Assembly (NCBI GenBank): GCA_019635435.1 | Contig: JAHBZM010000001.1 | Coordinates: 2,542,001 to 2,606,000 of the forward strand | Length of the DNA: 64,000 nucleotides | Direction of reading: 5' to 3' | Source: Ramlibacter sp. | Lineage (GTDB): Bacteria; Pseudomonadota; Gammaproteobacteria; Burkholderiales; Burkholderiaceae_C | In this document: positions 35,909 to 47,978 of the stretch, one piece after another | How positions within the stretch are numbered: the first letter of the stretch is position 1 | Layout of the letters: each line of letters opens with the position of its first letter | Notes under the pieces: model-generated | What the model was told of the DNA's origin: nothing | Databases searched by the model: none | What the model saw: only the letters and a program-made list of their open reading frames with translations | Translations under genes and position numbers: made by a program

Positions 35909-37188
35909 GGCTTCTCCTGGCGCGGCACGGCAAGGTTGTGATCGGGGATGAGGAAGTTGAGCTGGGCCCAGGCACGGGCTGTTTCCATCTCGACGGTCAA
36001 GGCCTGCATGCGGGCGTCGACCTCGTCGCGGCGCGCCACCAGGGTGGCGGCGAGGTCCGCCTTGCCGGTGCGGTAATCGGTGAGGGATGCTTCGGAACGC
36101 TGCCTGGCCAAGGGGATGAGTTCGTCCCTGTAGCGCACCACCCGGGATTTGCCGTTCTTCCAGTCGTTGAGCAGGCTGCGCACTTCGGCGTCGTGATTGC
36201 GCAGCATCTCCTCGTACTTGGCGCGCGTCTCATCGACCATGGCCAGCTTGGCCGCAAGCTCCCGGTCCTGGCGGTTCTTCTGGTCCCACTGCAAGGGAAC
36301 CGAGACGCCGAGGGAAATCATGTTGGAGTAGGCTGAACCGCGTTGGCTGTACATGGCCTCGACGCTCCAGTCAGCTTTCTTGTTGGCCTCGGCCAAGCGC
36401 GCTTCGGTCTGCGCCGCCTCCACTTGCGCCTTGAGCATGACCAAGTCCGGGTGATATTGGATGTGCTCGTCCAGACGACCATCGTCCAGGCGACTGGTCT
36501 GCCAGGCGGGAGCGCCGGTAACAGGCCGTTCAGCGGCTGGGCCCACCCAACGGGCCAGCATCAACGCGGCGTTTCGTTCCTGCTTGTCGAGCTGGCTCAA
36601 GCGGTCTTCCAGCATCACGAGGGCAGCCCGCGCGGCGAATACGTCGGCCTGACTGTTGCGGCCTACGCCGAAGCCGGACTCGACGGTCTGCGCCTGGAGC
36701 CTGGTTTCCTGCATCTGGCGCAGCACCAGCTCACGCATCTGCTGGGTGTAGTAGCGCTCGATCCAGGCTTTGGCGGTATCTCGCTGAATGTTGGCCATGA
36801 TCAACTGGCCCTCGGCACGGGTGCGATCCGCTTCGCGCTCGAAGCGTTCAGCGCGCAGCTGGCGTTTCTGCGCGCGAGGCAGTTCCTGGGACAGGCCGAT
36901 GCGGCGCATCGTCATGAAATCACGCGACAGACTCAGGCGGTCAGGGCCGTTGACGGGCAGGTTTTCGACGCCGAACTTGAGGACGGGGTCGGGCAATTGG
37001 CCTGCGGCGGCGGCCATCTCCCGCGAGGCAGTGATAGACGCATTGTTGGCCGCCAGCTGCTGGGAGCGGGCAACGGCAAGCGCCTGCGCTTCAACCAGGC
37101 TCAAAGGCTCTGCCGCCCGACCGGGCAAGCTGAGGAAAGCGGCAACCAAGGCCGCGGCGCACGCACGCCTTGAAAGGGAAATGAACAT
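35905..37188 (-). CDS. cusC: TolC-family outer-membrane protein CusC type
   Basis: A 427-residue outer-membrane efflux channel subunit with a signal ending near LPGRAAEPL. Two OEP repeats are visible (SLVEAQALAVARSQQLAANN and later PDLVMLKAQVEAAQTEARLA), along with the barrel segment MISLGVSVPLQWDQKNRQDR. It is first of the three-gene cus operon and overlaps cusB by ATGA. It lies 72 bp downstream of the small cysteine-rich gene, which is probably on the same transcript. Confidence 0.9.
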   Translation of the reverse strand: MFISLSRRACAAALVAAFLSLPGRAAEPLSLVEAQALAVARSQQLAANNASITASREMAAAAGQLPDPVLKFGVENLPVNGPDRLSLSRDFMTMRRIGLSQELPRAQKRQLRAERFEREADRTRAEGQLIMANIQRDTAKAWIERYYTQQMRELVLRQMQETRLQAQTVESGFGVGRNSQADVFAARAALVMLEDRLSQLDKQERNAALMLARWVGPAAERPVTGAPAWQTSRLDDGRLDEHIQYHPDLVMLKAQVEAAQTEARLAEANKKADWSVEAMYSQRGSAYSNMISLGVSVPLQWDQKNRQDRELAAKLAMVDETRAKYEEMLRNHDAEVRSLLNDWKNGKSRVVRYRDELIPLARQRSEASLTDYRTGKADLAATLVARRDEVDARMQALTVEMETARAWAQLNFLIPDHNLAVPRQEKP

Positions 37189-37260
37189 GACAACTCCAGA
37201 CGACGAAGAACACTCTGCCCGTGCACAAGCGCGCAGGCAGCGGTTAAACGCTCTGGAATG

Positions 37261-37653
37261 TCAGATTCGGAAGCAGCAGTTGCGAACCGTAATCGGCGGC
37301 GCCGTACTTCGCAACAAGGAGGGAACTTGCGCAGGCTGGCGCGGAAGGGAAGGTCGAACTGGCTCGATCGTGTAGGTGAAGCCGGTCGCGACGGCTCCCA
37401 CGGGCGTCGGCGCCTGAACATTTTCGACAGTTTGTTGAGCGGACTGGCAATGCGCGTGGCACAGGCCGGGTTGCTCGGCATCGACTTTGGTCATCTCGCC
37501 AGCGCAAGGCATCGCGGCTTCAGCCATCACGGCAGCTTCGGCGACCTTGGCATCGGCCGGACAGACATAGCCTGCTACTGCCAGCTGCATGAACAGCAGG
37601 CTGAACAGCGCGCAGAGCACTGTGATCAGGCGATGACGGCGGCGAGCAAACAT
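37261..37653 (-). CDS. Small exported Cys/His protein preceding the cus operon
   Basis: A 130-residue protein with a signal-like segment (LITVLCALFSLLFMQLAVAG). The mature region has spaced cysteines and histidines: YVCPADAK, AAMPCAGEM, GLCHAHCQSAQQT and a late RNCCFRI. Similar short cysteine-rich ORFs (CopL-like) precede copper-resistance operons in other Proteobacteria. The ATG at 37653 is chosen for the signal; the frame extends to 37770 without domain support. It is probably the first gene of the cusCBA transcript. The function is unknown. Confidence 0.65.
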   Translation of the reverse strand: MFARRRHRLITVLCALFSLLFMQLAVAGYVCPADAKVAEAAVMAEAAMPCAGEMTKVDAEQPGLCHAHCQSAQQTVENVQAPTPVGAVATGFTYTIEPVRPSLPRQPAQVPSLLRSTAPPITVRNCCFRI

Positions 37654-37694
37654 AACGAGATTGTAGGATGCGTAGGAGGGTTTGGCTTGCGTGC

Positions 37695-37717
37695 GCACAG
37701 CTATGGATAAGCTGTGC
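37695..37717. promoter_or_regulatory. Dyad upstream of the cus transcript
   Basis: Perfect 8-bp arms GCACAGCT/AGCTGTGC around a 7-bp spacer, 42 bp upstream of the small cysteine-rich gene. It is a candidate operator. It does not match the TTACATNTTYGTCA box. Confidence 0.4.
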
Positions 37718-37784
37718 CTACGAAAGTTCACGCCAATAACATCGTATGAGCGAAACAGCCCAAAGAGCATCCCAGATCAAGATA

Positions 37785-37839
37785 TGGGTTTACCCGAGCG
37801 TCTAAGCGGGACGAATTGCACCTAAACCGAGATTACCCC
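37785..37839 (-). repeat. Right terminal inverted repeat of the transposon
   Basis: On the minus strand it starts GGGGTAATCTCGG and ends GCTCGGGTAAACCCA; partner of 9448-9502. The target duplicate ATGAC follows at 37840-37844. Confidence 0.92.
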
Positions 37840-38147
37840 ATGACGAGGTCGCGCGTGATGAAACGGCCGATCAGCGTGGAGCCGACCAGGGCCGTGGCCT
37901 TCTGGATCTGTTCGCGCTTGTTGGGCGTGAGCTGGTCCAGCTGCGCCGGGGTCAGGCCGAACACCGCATTGATCTCGGGAATCAGCCGGGTCAGCAGCGC
38001 GGCATCGACCATCCAGTCCAGCCCGGGCACGGGCACGGCGCCGGCGGCCGCGGCCACCAGCGCGCGGCGGTTCAGCAGCTGGCGGCTGCGCCGCACGGCC
38101 GCCACCAGGGCGGGGTCACCTTCAGCGAGTTGCAGGGCAGTGGGCAT
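37840..38147 (-). pseudogene. EcsC-family gene, 5' part, severed by the transposon
   Basis: The N-terminal 102 codons: MPTALQLAEGDPALVAAVRR, then the family core AGAVPVPGLDWMVDAALLTR, LIPEINAVFGLTPAQLDQL and LVGSTLIGRFITRDLVM. The frame then enters the transposon repeat and stops after one extra residue. The rest is at 9232-9447. A truncated product of 104 residues, lacking the C-terminal VP.AGQAVSA half, could still be made, since the native promoter and start remain. Confidence 0.93.
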
Positions 38148-38187
38148 GGTGCCACTGTAGCCTGTGGCCTGCGCGGGGTGTAGAGGC

Positions 38188-40238
38188 TCACGCCGACAGG
38201 GCTTCGATCTGCCCGCTGAGCTCGAGCCAGCGCTCCTCGAGGGCGTGGATCTCGTCGCCCACGGCCTTCAGGCGCTTGCCGGCCTCGGCGATGTCGGCGG
38301 CGCCCAGCGGCGTGGCCAGCCGGGCTTCGAGGGCGGTCTTCTCGGCGTTGAGCGCGGCCAGGCGCTTCTCGGCCTTGTCGAGCTCGGCCTTCACGGGCTT
38401 GAGCTTGCCGGCCAGTTGCTGGCGCTGTTGCGCGTCCTGCTTGCGCTGTTCCTGCGGGCTGGCCCCGGATTTTGGGTCCAATGTGCCTGGAGTCCTTGCC
38501 TGGCGGTCACTTTGTGCTACCAAAACAGGAGCAGCCACCGGGGCCGACAGCGCCGGTTCGGGCGGGCGCGGCGCCTGGGCCGCCTCCTTGGCTTCCTCGC
38601 GCTGGCGCCTGGCTTCGTCCAGCAGGTAGCGCTGGTAGTCGTCCAGGTCGCCGTCAAAGTCCTTGACCTCGCCGCGGCCCACCAGCCAGAACTCGTCACA
38701 CACCGAGCGCAGCAGCGCACGGTCGTGGCTGACCAGCATCAGCGTGCCTTCAAATTCGTTCAGCGCCACGGCCAGGGCCTCGCGCGTGGCCAGGTCCAGG
38801 TGGTTGGTGGGCTCGTCCAGCAGCAGCAGGTTGGGGCGCTGCCAGACCATCATGGCCAGCACCAGCCGGGCCTTTTCGCCGCCGCTCATGGTGCCCACGG
38901 GCTGCTTGACCATGTCGCCACTGAAGTTGAAGCTCCCCAGAAAGCCGCGCAGCGACTGCTCGCTGGTGCTCTCCTTGACAGCGCTGCCCAGGTCGCGCGC
39001 GAGCCGCACCATGTGCTCCAGCGGGTTGCTCTGCGGGTGCAGCACGTCCAGCTCCTGCTGGGCAAAGTAGCCGATGTTCAGGCCCTTGCCCTCGGTTACG
39101 GTGCCGGCCAGCGCGCCCATCGCGCGCGCGATGGTCTTGACCAGCGTGGACTTGCCCTGGCCGTTGGCGCCCAGGATGCCGATGCGCTGGCCGCCCTGCA
39201 CCGAGCGGTTGACGCCGGTGAGGATGATCTTGGGCGCTTCATCTTCCACCTCGTAGCCAAAGCTGGCCCCGGTGATCGACAGCATGGGGTTGGGGATGTT
39301 GCCCGGCTCCTTGAACTCGAAGCTGAAGTCGGCCTCGGCCAGCAGCGGCGCGACCTTTTCCATGCGTTCCAGCGCCTTGACGCGGCTTTGCGCCTGCTTG
39401 GCCTTGCTGGCCTTGGCCTTGAAGCGGTCAATGAACTTCTGCAGGTGGGCGATCTTGTCCTGCTGCTTTACAAAGGCGGTCTGCTGCTGCTCCATCTGCA
39501 GCGCGCGCATGTCCTCGAACTTGCTGTAGTTGCCGCCGTAGCGCGTGAGCTGCGCGTTGGCGATGTGCAGGGTGACATTGGTCACCGCGTCCAGGAACTC
39601 GCGGTCGTGGCTGATCACGATCATGGTGCCGGCGTATTTCTGCAGCCACGATTCGAGCCACACCAGGGCGTCCAGGTCCAGGTGGTTGGTGGGTTCGTCC
39701 AGCAGCAGCAGGTCGCTGGGGCACATCAGCGCGCGCGCCAGCTGCAGCCGCATGCGCCAGCCACCCGAGAAGCTGTTGACCGGGCTGTCCAGCTCGGCCA
39801 CCTTGAAGCCCAGGCCCAGGATCAGCGCCTGGGCGCGCGGCACGGCGTCGTGCTCGCCGGCGTCGGCCAGGTCGGTGTAGGCGTGGGCCAGCTCCATGCC
39901 GATGTCGCCGTCGTCGGGGTTGGCCTCGTAGGCGGCCTCGATGGCCGCCAGTTGCTGGCGCAGCTCCAGCAGGCGGGTGTCGCCGGCCACCACAAAGTCG
40001 GTGGCCGAATCCGCGGTCTCGGGCATGTCCTGGGCGACCTGGGCCAGGCGCCATTGTTTGGGCCGCGAGAGGTCGCCGCCGTCTTCATGCAGCGAGCCAT
40101 TGAACAGCGCGAACAGCGTGGACTTGCCGGCGCCGTTGCGCCCGACCAGGCCGACCTTTTCGCCGGGGTTGAGGGTGACGGTGGCGCCGTCGAGCAGCAC
40201 CTTCGCGCTGCGGCGAAGGACAACATTCTTGAGTGTGA

Positions 40239-40242
<4 letters not shown>
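38188..40242 (-). CDS. ABC-F family ATPase (YheS/Uup type)
   Basis: Soluble ribosome-associated ATPase of 684 residues with two ABC domains: Walker A GRNGAGKST and GANGQGKST, signatures NSFSGGWRMRLQLA and GTMSGGEKARLVLA, and Walker B LLLLDEPTNHLDL in both. The inter-domain linker is charged and helical (about 240-300). A C-terminal coiled coil (about 590-680) is typical of YheS/Uup. Residues near 555-575 (VLVAQSDRQARTPGTLDPK) are encoded by a copy of the dispersed 64-bp repeat. Its start overlaps the prmB stop by ATGA. Confidence 0.93.
38469..38532 (-). repeat. Intragenic 64-bp dispersed repeat, copy 2 (in ABC-F gene)
   Basis: On the minus strand it begins GCTCCTGTTTTGGTAGC and has CCGCCAGGCAAGGACTCC in the middle. 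About 42 of 64 positions match the dapE copy without gaps. It sits in the variable linker between the second ABC domain and the coiled coil, sense to the gene. Confidence 0.6.
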
Positions 40243-43446
<3,204 letters not shown>

Positions 43447-43478
43447 TGTTCGGCCCTCGCGTGGATGCTTCTTGTGGA

Positions 43479-44303
43479 TCAGTCCCTGAGCAGGTCGTTC
43501 AGGCTGGTCTTGGCGCGGGTCTGCGCGTCCACCCGCTTGACGATCACCGCGCAGTACAGGCTGTACTTGCCGTCGGCGCTGGGCAGGTTGCCGCTGACCA
43601 CCACCGAGCCCGCGGGAATGCGGCCATAGCTGACCTCGCCGGTGGCGCGGTCATAGATCTTGGTGCTCTGGCCGATGTACACGCCCATGGAGATCACCGA
43701 GTTTTCCTCGACGATCACGCCCTCAACCACCTCGGAGCGCGCGCCGATGAAGCAGTTGTCTTCAATGATGGTCGGGTTGGCCTGCAGCGGCTCCAGCACG
43801 CCGCCCAGGCCCACGCCGCCCGACAGGTGCACGTTCTTGCCCACCTGGGCACAGCTGCCCACCGTGGCCCAGGTGTCGACCATGGTGCCTTCGTCCACAT
43901 AGGCGCCGATGTTCACGTACGAGGGCATCAGGATCGCGCCCTTGGCGATGTAGCTGCCGCGGCGGGCCACGGCCGGCGGCACCACGCGCACGCCTGTGGC
44001 CTTCATCTGCGCTTCGTCCAGGTGGGCGAACTTGGTCTGCACCTTGTCGAAGAAGCCCAGGTCGCCGGCCTTCATGACGGCGTTGTCCTTGAGGCGGAAG
44101 CTCAGCAGCACGGCCTTCTTGATCCACTGGTGCACCGTCCACTGGCCCACGGCCTGGCGCGTGGCCACGCGCAGCTTGCCGGTGTTGAGTTCGGCGATCA
44201 CATGCTCGACGGCATCCGTCACCTCCTTGGGCGCCGAGGTGGCGGACAGGTTGGCGCGGTCTTCCCACGCGGCGTCGATGATCTGCTGGAGTTGTTGGGT
44301 CAT
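43479..44303 (-). CDS. dapD: Tetrahydrodipicolinate N-succinyltransferase DapD
   Basis: Trimeric left-handed beta-helix acyltransferase of 274 residues that succinylates tetrahydrodipicolinate. The start [20 protein letters not shown] is typical; nine further upstream codons are dropped. Hexapeptide-repeat coils run from about 110 to 250 ([40 protein letters not shown]). It sits between dapC (7 bp) and pilU (32 bp) on one minus-strand run and supplies the step before DapC and DapE. Confidence 0.96.
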   Translation of the reverse strand: MTQQLQQIIDAAWEDRANLSATSAPKEVTDAVEHVIAELNTGKLRVATRQAVGQWTVHQWIKKAVLLSFRLKDNAVMKAGDLGFFDKVQTKFAHLDEAQMKATGVRVVPPAVARRGSYIAKGAILMPSYVNIGAYVDEGTMVDTWATVGSCAQVGKNVHLSGGVGLGGVLEPLQANPTIIEDNCFIGARSEVVEGVIVEENSVISMGVYIGQSTKIYDRATGEVSYGRIPAGSVVVSGNLPSADGKYSLYCAVIVKRVDAQTRAKTSLNDLLRD

Positions 44304-44310
44304 TGATTTC

Positions 44311-45522
44311 TCAGGCTCTGGATTGGACAAACTGGACGATGCGTTGCGCGGCCTCGAGGCATTCCGCGGTTTCGGCCACCAGGGCCATGCGGATGCGGCC
44401 GGCGCCCGGGTTCACGCCGCTGGCTTCGCGCGCGAGGTAGCTGCCGGGCAACACGGTGACATTGTATTGAGCCAGCAGGTCACGGGCGAAGGCGGCGTCA
44501 TCTCCCCCTCCGATCCCGGCCCACAGGTAAAACCCTGCGTCGGGCAGGGCCACGTCGAGCGCGCCCGCCAGGACGGGTGTGACCTGGGCGAACTTGGTGC
44601 GGTACTGGTCGCGGTTGTCCACCACATGGGCCTCGTCGCCCCAGGCCGCGATGCTGGCGGCCTGTACCACCGGGCTCATGGCGCTGCCATGGTAGGTGCG
44701 GTACAGCAGGAACTGCTTGAGCAGCTGCGCATCACCGGCCACAAAGCCGCTGCGCAGGCCGGGCACGTTGCTGCGCTTGGACAGGCTGGTGAATGACACC
44801 AGGTTGCGGAAGTCGGCGCGGCCCCAGCGCGCGGCGGCCTCCAGCCCGCTCAGGGGCGGTTCGTCGCGGAAATAGATTTCGCTGTAGCACTCGTCGGAGG
44901 CGATCACAAAGCCATGGCGCTCGCTCAGCGCCAGCAGCTTGTTCCACTCGTCCTGCGGCATCACGGCGCCCGTGGGGTTGCCGGGCGAGCAGACAAACAC
45001 CAGCTGGGTGCGCTGCCAGATGGCCTCGGGCACGCTGTCCCAGTCCACCGCGAAGTTGCGCGCCGGGTCGCTGGGGGCGTAGTAGGGCTCGGCCCCCGCG
45101 AGCAGGGCCGCGCCCTCGTAGATTTGATAGAACGGGTTGGGGCAGACCACGACCGGTCGCCCCCCGGCGGCGGATGGGTCGATGACCGTCTGCGCAAACG
45201 CAAACAAGGCCTCGCGCGAGCCATTGACCGGCAGCACCTGGGTGGCCGGGTCCAGATTGAGCGCATAGCGGCGGGCCAGCCAGCCGGAGAAGGCCGCGCG
45301 CAGGGCCGGCGTGCCGGCCGTGGGCGGGTAGGCCGCGAGGTCGCTGGCCGGGTCGTACATGGCGGCGTTCAGCGCCTGCTTGATGAACTCGGGCGTGGCG
45401 TGCTTGGGCTCGCCAATGCCCAGGCTGATGGGGCGCAGGGCCGGATTGGGCGTGACGCCCGCGAAGAGTTTGCGCAGCCGCTCGAAAGGGTAGGGCTGCA
45501 GGCGGGCAAGCAGGGGATTCAT
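44311..45522 (-). CDS. dapC: Succinyldiaminopimelate transaminase DapC
   Basis: PLP-dependent class I/II aminotransferase of 403 residues. Seen are [36 protein letters not shown] and [12 protein letters not shown], then the PLP lysine region [21 protein letters not shown], and the late ARIRMAL-type end [20 protein letters not shown]. The [14 protein letters not shown] start is the DapC type. It is first of the dapC-dapD-pilU-dapE-prmB run. Its 119-bp divergence from the kinase at 45642 holds both promoters. Confidence 0.93.
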   Translation of the reverse strand: MNPLLARLQPYPFERLRKLFAGVTPNPALRPISLGIGEPKHATPEFIKQALNAAMYDPASDLAAYPPTAGTPALRAAFSGWLARRYALNLDPATQVLPVNGSREALFAFAQTVIDPSAAGGRPVVVCPNPFYQIYEGAALLAGAEPYYAPSDPARNFAVDWDSVPEAIWQRTQLVFVCSPGNPTGAVMPQDEWNKLLALSERHGFVIASDECYSEIYFRDEPPLSGLEAAARWGRADFRNLVSFTSLSKRSNVPGLRSGFVAGDAQLLKQFLLYRTYHGSAMSPVVQAASIAAWGDEAHVVDNRDQYRTKFAQVTPVLAGALDVALPDAGFYLWAGIGGGDDAAFARDLLAQYNVTVLPGSYLAREASGVNPGAGRIRMALVAETAECLEAAQRIVQFVQSRA

Positions 45523-45641
45523 TGGCTCCGATTATCCGGGAAGAGTGCCTTGACTCCCGCAACAGGGAAGTCAAGAATGGCTGCAATTAGAACCGGGCCC
45601 GCCAGAAGTCGGCGGCCTCAGGGGGAAGGAATTACATCGCC

Positions 45642-47168
45642 ATGACGACAGATCGTCCGAGTGCTGCTGCCGGCCTTGCCCGCCAGGTGGAGTTGGTGCA
45701 TGCCCGCTTTGGTGATTTGCTGGAGTCCACGCCCGACGCCATCTTGCTGGTCAATTCGTCGGGGCTGATGGTGCTGGTGAACTCACAGGCCGAGACCATG
45801 TTCGGCTATCGCCGCGTGGAAATGATCGGCCACCCCATTGAAATGCTGCTTCCCCAGCGCGCCCGCGAGCAGCACGTGCATCACCGCGACCAGTATTTTG
45901 GCCAGCCGCGGCGGCGCGCCATGGGTGCCGATCTCGAACTTCATGGCCTGCAAAAGGGCGGCCAGGAGTTTCCCGTCGAGATCAGTCTCAGCCCGCTGGA
46001 CACCGAGGCCGGCATGATGACCATGAGCGCGGTGCGTGACATCACCGATCGCCAGCGCGCCGACCGCCGCTTTCGTGAACTGCTTGAATCGGCGCCTGAT
46101 GCCATGGTGATCGTGAATCGCGAAGGCCGCATCGAGCTGGTCAACTCCCAGACCGAAAAGCTGTTTGGGTACCAGCGCGAGGAGTTGCTGGGCCAGACGA
46201 TCGAAATCCTGGTGCCCCATCGCTTTCGCGACCGCCACCCGGGCCATCGGGCCGGATTCTTCGGTCAGCCGCGGGTGCGGTCCATGGGGGCCGGCCTTGA
46301 CCTGACCGGCCTGCATCGAAGCGGCTCGGAATTTCCCGTGGAAATCAGCCTCAGCCCCCTGGATGCGGAGGATGGCCTCTACGTATCGGCGGCCATCCGC
46401 GACGTGACAGAGCGCAAGCGGTCAGAACAGGCGCTGCGCGAGACAAACCTGGAACTCAAGAATGCCGCTCTGGTCAAGGACCGGTTTCTGGCCGGCATGT
46501 CGCACGAATTGCGTACACCCCTGAACGCCATCATCGGCTTCACGGGGACCCTGCTCATGGAATTGCCCGGGCCGCTGAATGCCGACCAGAAGCACCAGTT
46601 GTCCACCATCCAGCTCAGTGCCAGGCACCTGCACTCGTTGATCAACGATTTGCTGGACCTGGCGAAGATCGAGGCCGGCAAGGTCGAACTGATGTTCGAG
46701 GATGTTCCCTGCCGCGAGGTGCTGGAGGAACTCAAGGCCATCATGCTGCCGGCCAGTGACGCCAGGGGGCTGGTCCTTGACGTGGCGTTGCCTGGCGCCG
46801 ATGCCGTTGTGCGCACCGACCGGCGCGCCTTGATGCAGATCCTGCTGAACCTGACCAACAACGCCGTGAAATTCACCCCACAGGGCCGCGTTTCAGTGGT
46901 TTATGCGGCAGCCGACGCGGCGCCGGGCGTCGCGCTGGCCCGGTTTGAGGTTTCGGATACCGGGGTCGGGATTTCCGCCGAAGACCAGTCCCGCCTGTTC
47001 CAGTCCTTTGAGCAATTCGGCCAGCGAGATGCCCGCCGGCATGAAGGCGCCGGCCTGGGGCTGCACCTGTCCCAGAAACTCGCCGGCCTGATTGGCGGGC
47101 GCATCGAGTGCCAAAGCGAGCCCGGCAAGGGCAGCCGGTTCAGCCTTCTTCTCGGGGAGCGCCCATGA
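45642..47168 (+). CDS. PAS-PAS sensor histidine kinase (soluble)
   Basis: A 508-residue kinase without membrane segments. There are two nearly repeated PAS domains (about 22-140 and 145-262), each with the pattern [11 protein letters not shown] / [11 protein letters not shown], then NSQxExx[15 protein letters not shown] and RDIT/RDVT. The HisKA H-box [15 protein letters not shown] and HATPase boxes [23 protein letters not shown] and [12 protein letters not shown] follow. It is cytoplasmic, so it senses an internal cue, possibly redox or light-like; no cofactor residue is evident. Its stop overlaps the next start by ATGA. Confidence 0.9.
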   Translation: MTTDRPSAAAGLARQVELVHARFGDLLESTPDAILLVNSSGLMVLVNSQAETMFGYRRVEMIGHPIEMLLPQRAREQHVHHRDQYFGQPRRRAMGADLELHGLQKGGQEFPVEISLSPLDTEAGMMTMSAVRDITDRQRADRRFRELLESAPDAMVIVNREGRIELVNSQTEKLFGYQREELLGQTIEILVPHRFRDRHPGHRAGFFGQPRVRSMGAGLDLTGLHRSGSEFPVEISLSPLDAEDGLYVSAAIRDVTERKRSEQALRETNLELKNAALVKDRFLAGMSHELRTPLNAIIGFTGTLLMELPGPLNADQKHQLSTIQLSARHLHSLINDLLDLAKIEAGKVELMFEDVPCREVLEELKAIMLPASDARGLVLDVALPGADAVVRTDRRALMQILLNLTNNAVKFTPQGRVSVVYAAADAAPGVALARFEVSDTGVGISAEDQSRLFQSFEQFGQRDARRHEGAGLGLHLSQKLAGLIGGRIECQSEPGKGSRFSLLLGERP

Positions 47169-47977
47169 CGGCCCGCATTCTGGTGATCGAGGACAACGCC
47201 GCCAACATGGAACTGGCGTGCTATGTCCTGCAGAAGTTCGGTTACAGCACGGTCGCTGCGGTCGATGGCGAAAGCGGCGTCGATAAAGCCCTGGCCGAGC
47301 CGCCCGACCTGATCGTCTGCGACCTGCAACTACCCGGGATCGACGGGTTCGAGGTGCTTCGCCGGCTGCGCGATCATGATGCAACCCGGCGCCTGCCCGT
47401 GCTCGCGGTGACCGCGTACGCCATGGTGGGTGACAGGGAACGGGTGCTGGCGGCCGGGTTCAACGGGTACCTGCCCAAGCCGATCGACCCCCAGGAATTC
47501 GTGCAGCGGGTGGCCACCATGCTGGGCCAGGGCGTGCCGCTGCGGCTGCGACCGGCGGAACCCGCAAAGGACCATCCTGCCCATGCCCCGGCCGCCAGGG
47601 CCCAGGCGCTCGTTCTTGACGATTCAAAAGTCAATCTCGACCTGCTGCGCAGCCTGCTGGAACCCCATGGCATCGCCGTGACGGCGGTCTCCACGACGCA
47701 GGAGGCATTTGCCGAGCTTGAGCGACATGTACCGGACCTGATCATTTCCGATATCCACATTGGCCGGGAGCGGGGCGAGGATTTCTACAACCAGGTCAGG
47801 CGCATGTCGCGGTTGCGCGACACGCCCTTCATGTTCATCACGTCAACACTGCCGCGGGAAATGCGTCGTCTGGCGCAAATTGCAACCGGGGCAGACCGGT
47901 TTGTTGTGCGGCCCATCGACAACGCCCGGCTGCTTGAAGAAATCGAGGGATGCCTCGCGGCGCCCCGGGCCTCCTGA
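47165..47977 (+). CDS. Double receiver-domain protein
   Basis: A 270-residue protein with two receiver domains and no output domain. REC1 (1-120) is complete: EDN, phospho-Asp in [15 protein letters not shown] in AVTAYA and K in YLPKPID. REC2 (about 143-265) keeps the acidic LDDS pair and [12 protein letters not shown], but the conserved lysine is arginine (FVVRPID), so signalling through it may differ. The start [11 protein letters not shown] overlaps the kinase stop by ATGA. It likely relays phosphate between the flanking kinases. Confidence 0.88.
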   Translation: MTARILVIEDNAANMELACYVLQKFGYSTVAAVDGESGVDKALAEPPDLIVCDLQLPGIDGFEVLRRLRDHDATRRLPVLAVTAYAMVGDRERVLAAGFNGYLPKPIDPQEFVQRVATMLGQGVPLRLRPAEPAKDHPAHAPAARAQALVLDDSKVNLDLLRSLLEPHGIAVTAVSTTQEAFAELERHVPDLIISDIHIGRERGEDFYNQVRRMSRLRDTPFMFITSTLPREMRRLAQIATGADRFVVRPIDNARLLEEIEGCLAAPRAS

Positions 47978-47978
47978 C

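Larger units (their letters stand above)
9448..37839. mobile_element. Tn3-family (Tn4651-type) transposon, 28,392 bp, metal-resistance cargo
   Basis: Both ends start GGGGT and align as about 55-bp inverted repeats. A 5-bp direct duplication ATGAC flanks them, the hallmark of Tn3-family insertion. The transposition module is tnpA (left end); a tyrosine recombinase (tnpS) and coiled-coil protein (tnpT) face apart, replacing the usual serine resolvase, as in Tn4651/Tn4652. Passenger genes are a PTH2-like gene, a HAD hydrolase, cadR-cadA-DUF3703-dsbB-dsbA, a DUF4148 gene, czcRS, ynfA, czcI-like, czcCBA with two small envelope genes, and cusCBA with a small cysteine-rich gene. The intact target-site duplication and the clean in-frame target gene argue for recent insertion. 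Confidence 0.93.

Noticed and set aside
37654..37770. 39-codon extension of the cysteine-rich protein before the cus operon
   Set aside because: It would place the signal sequence internally and covers the dyad at 37695-37717 that looks regulatory.
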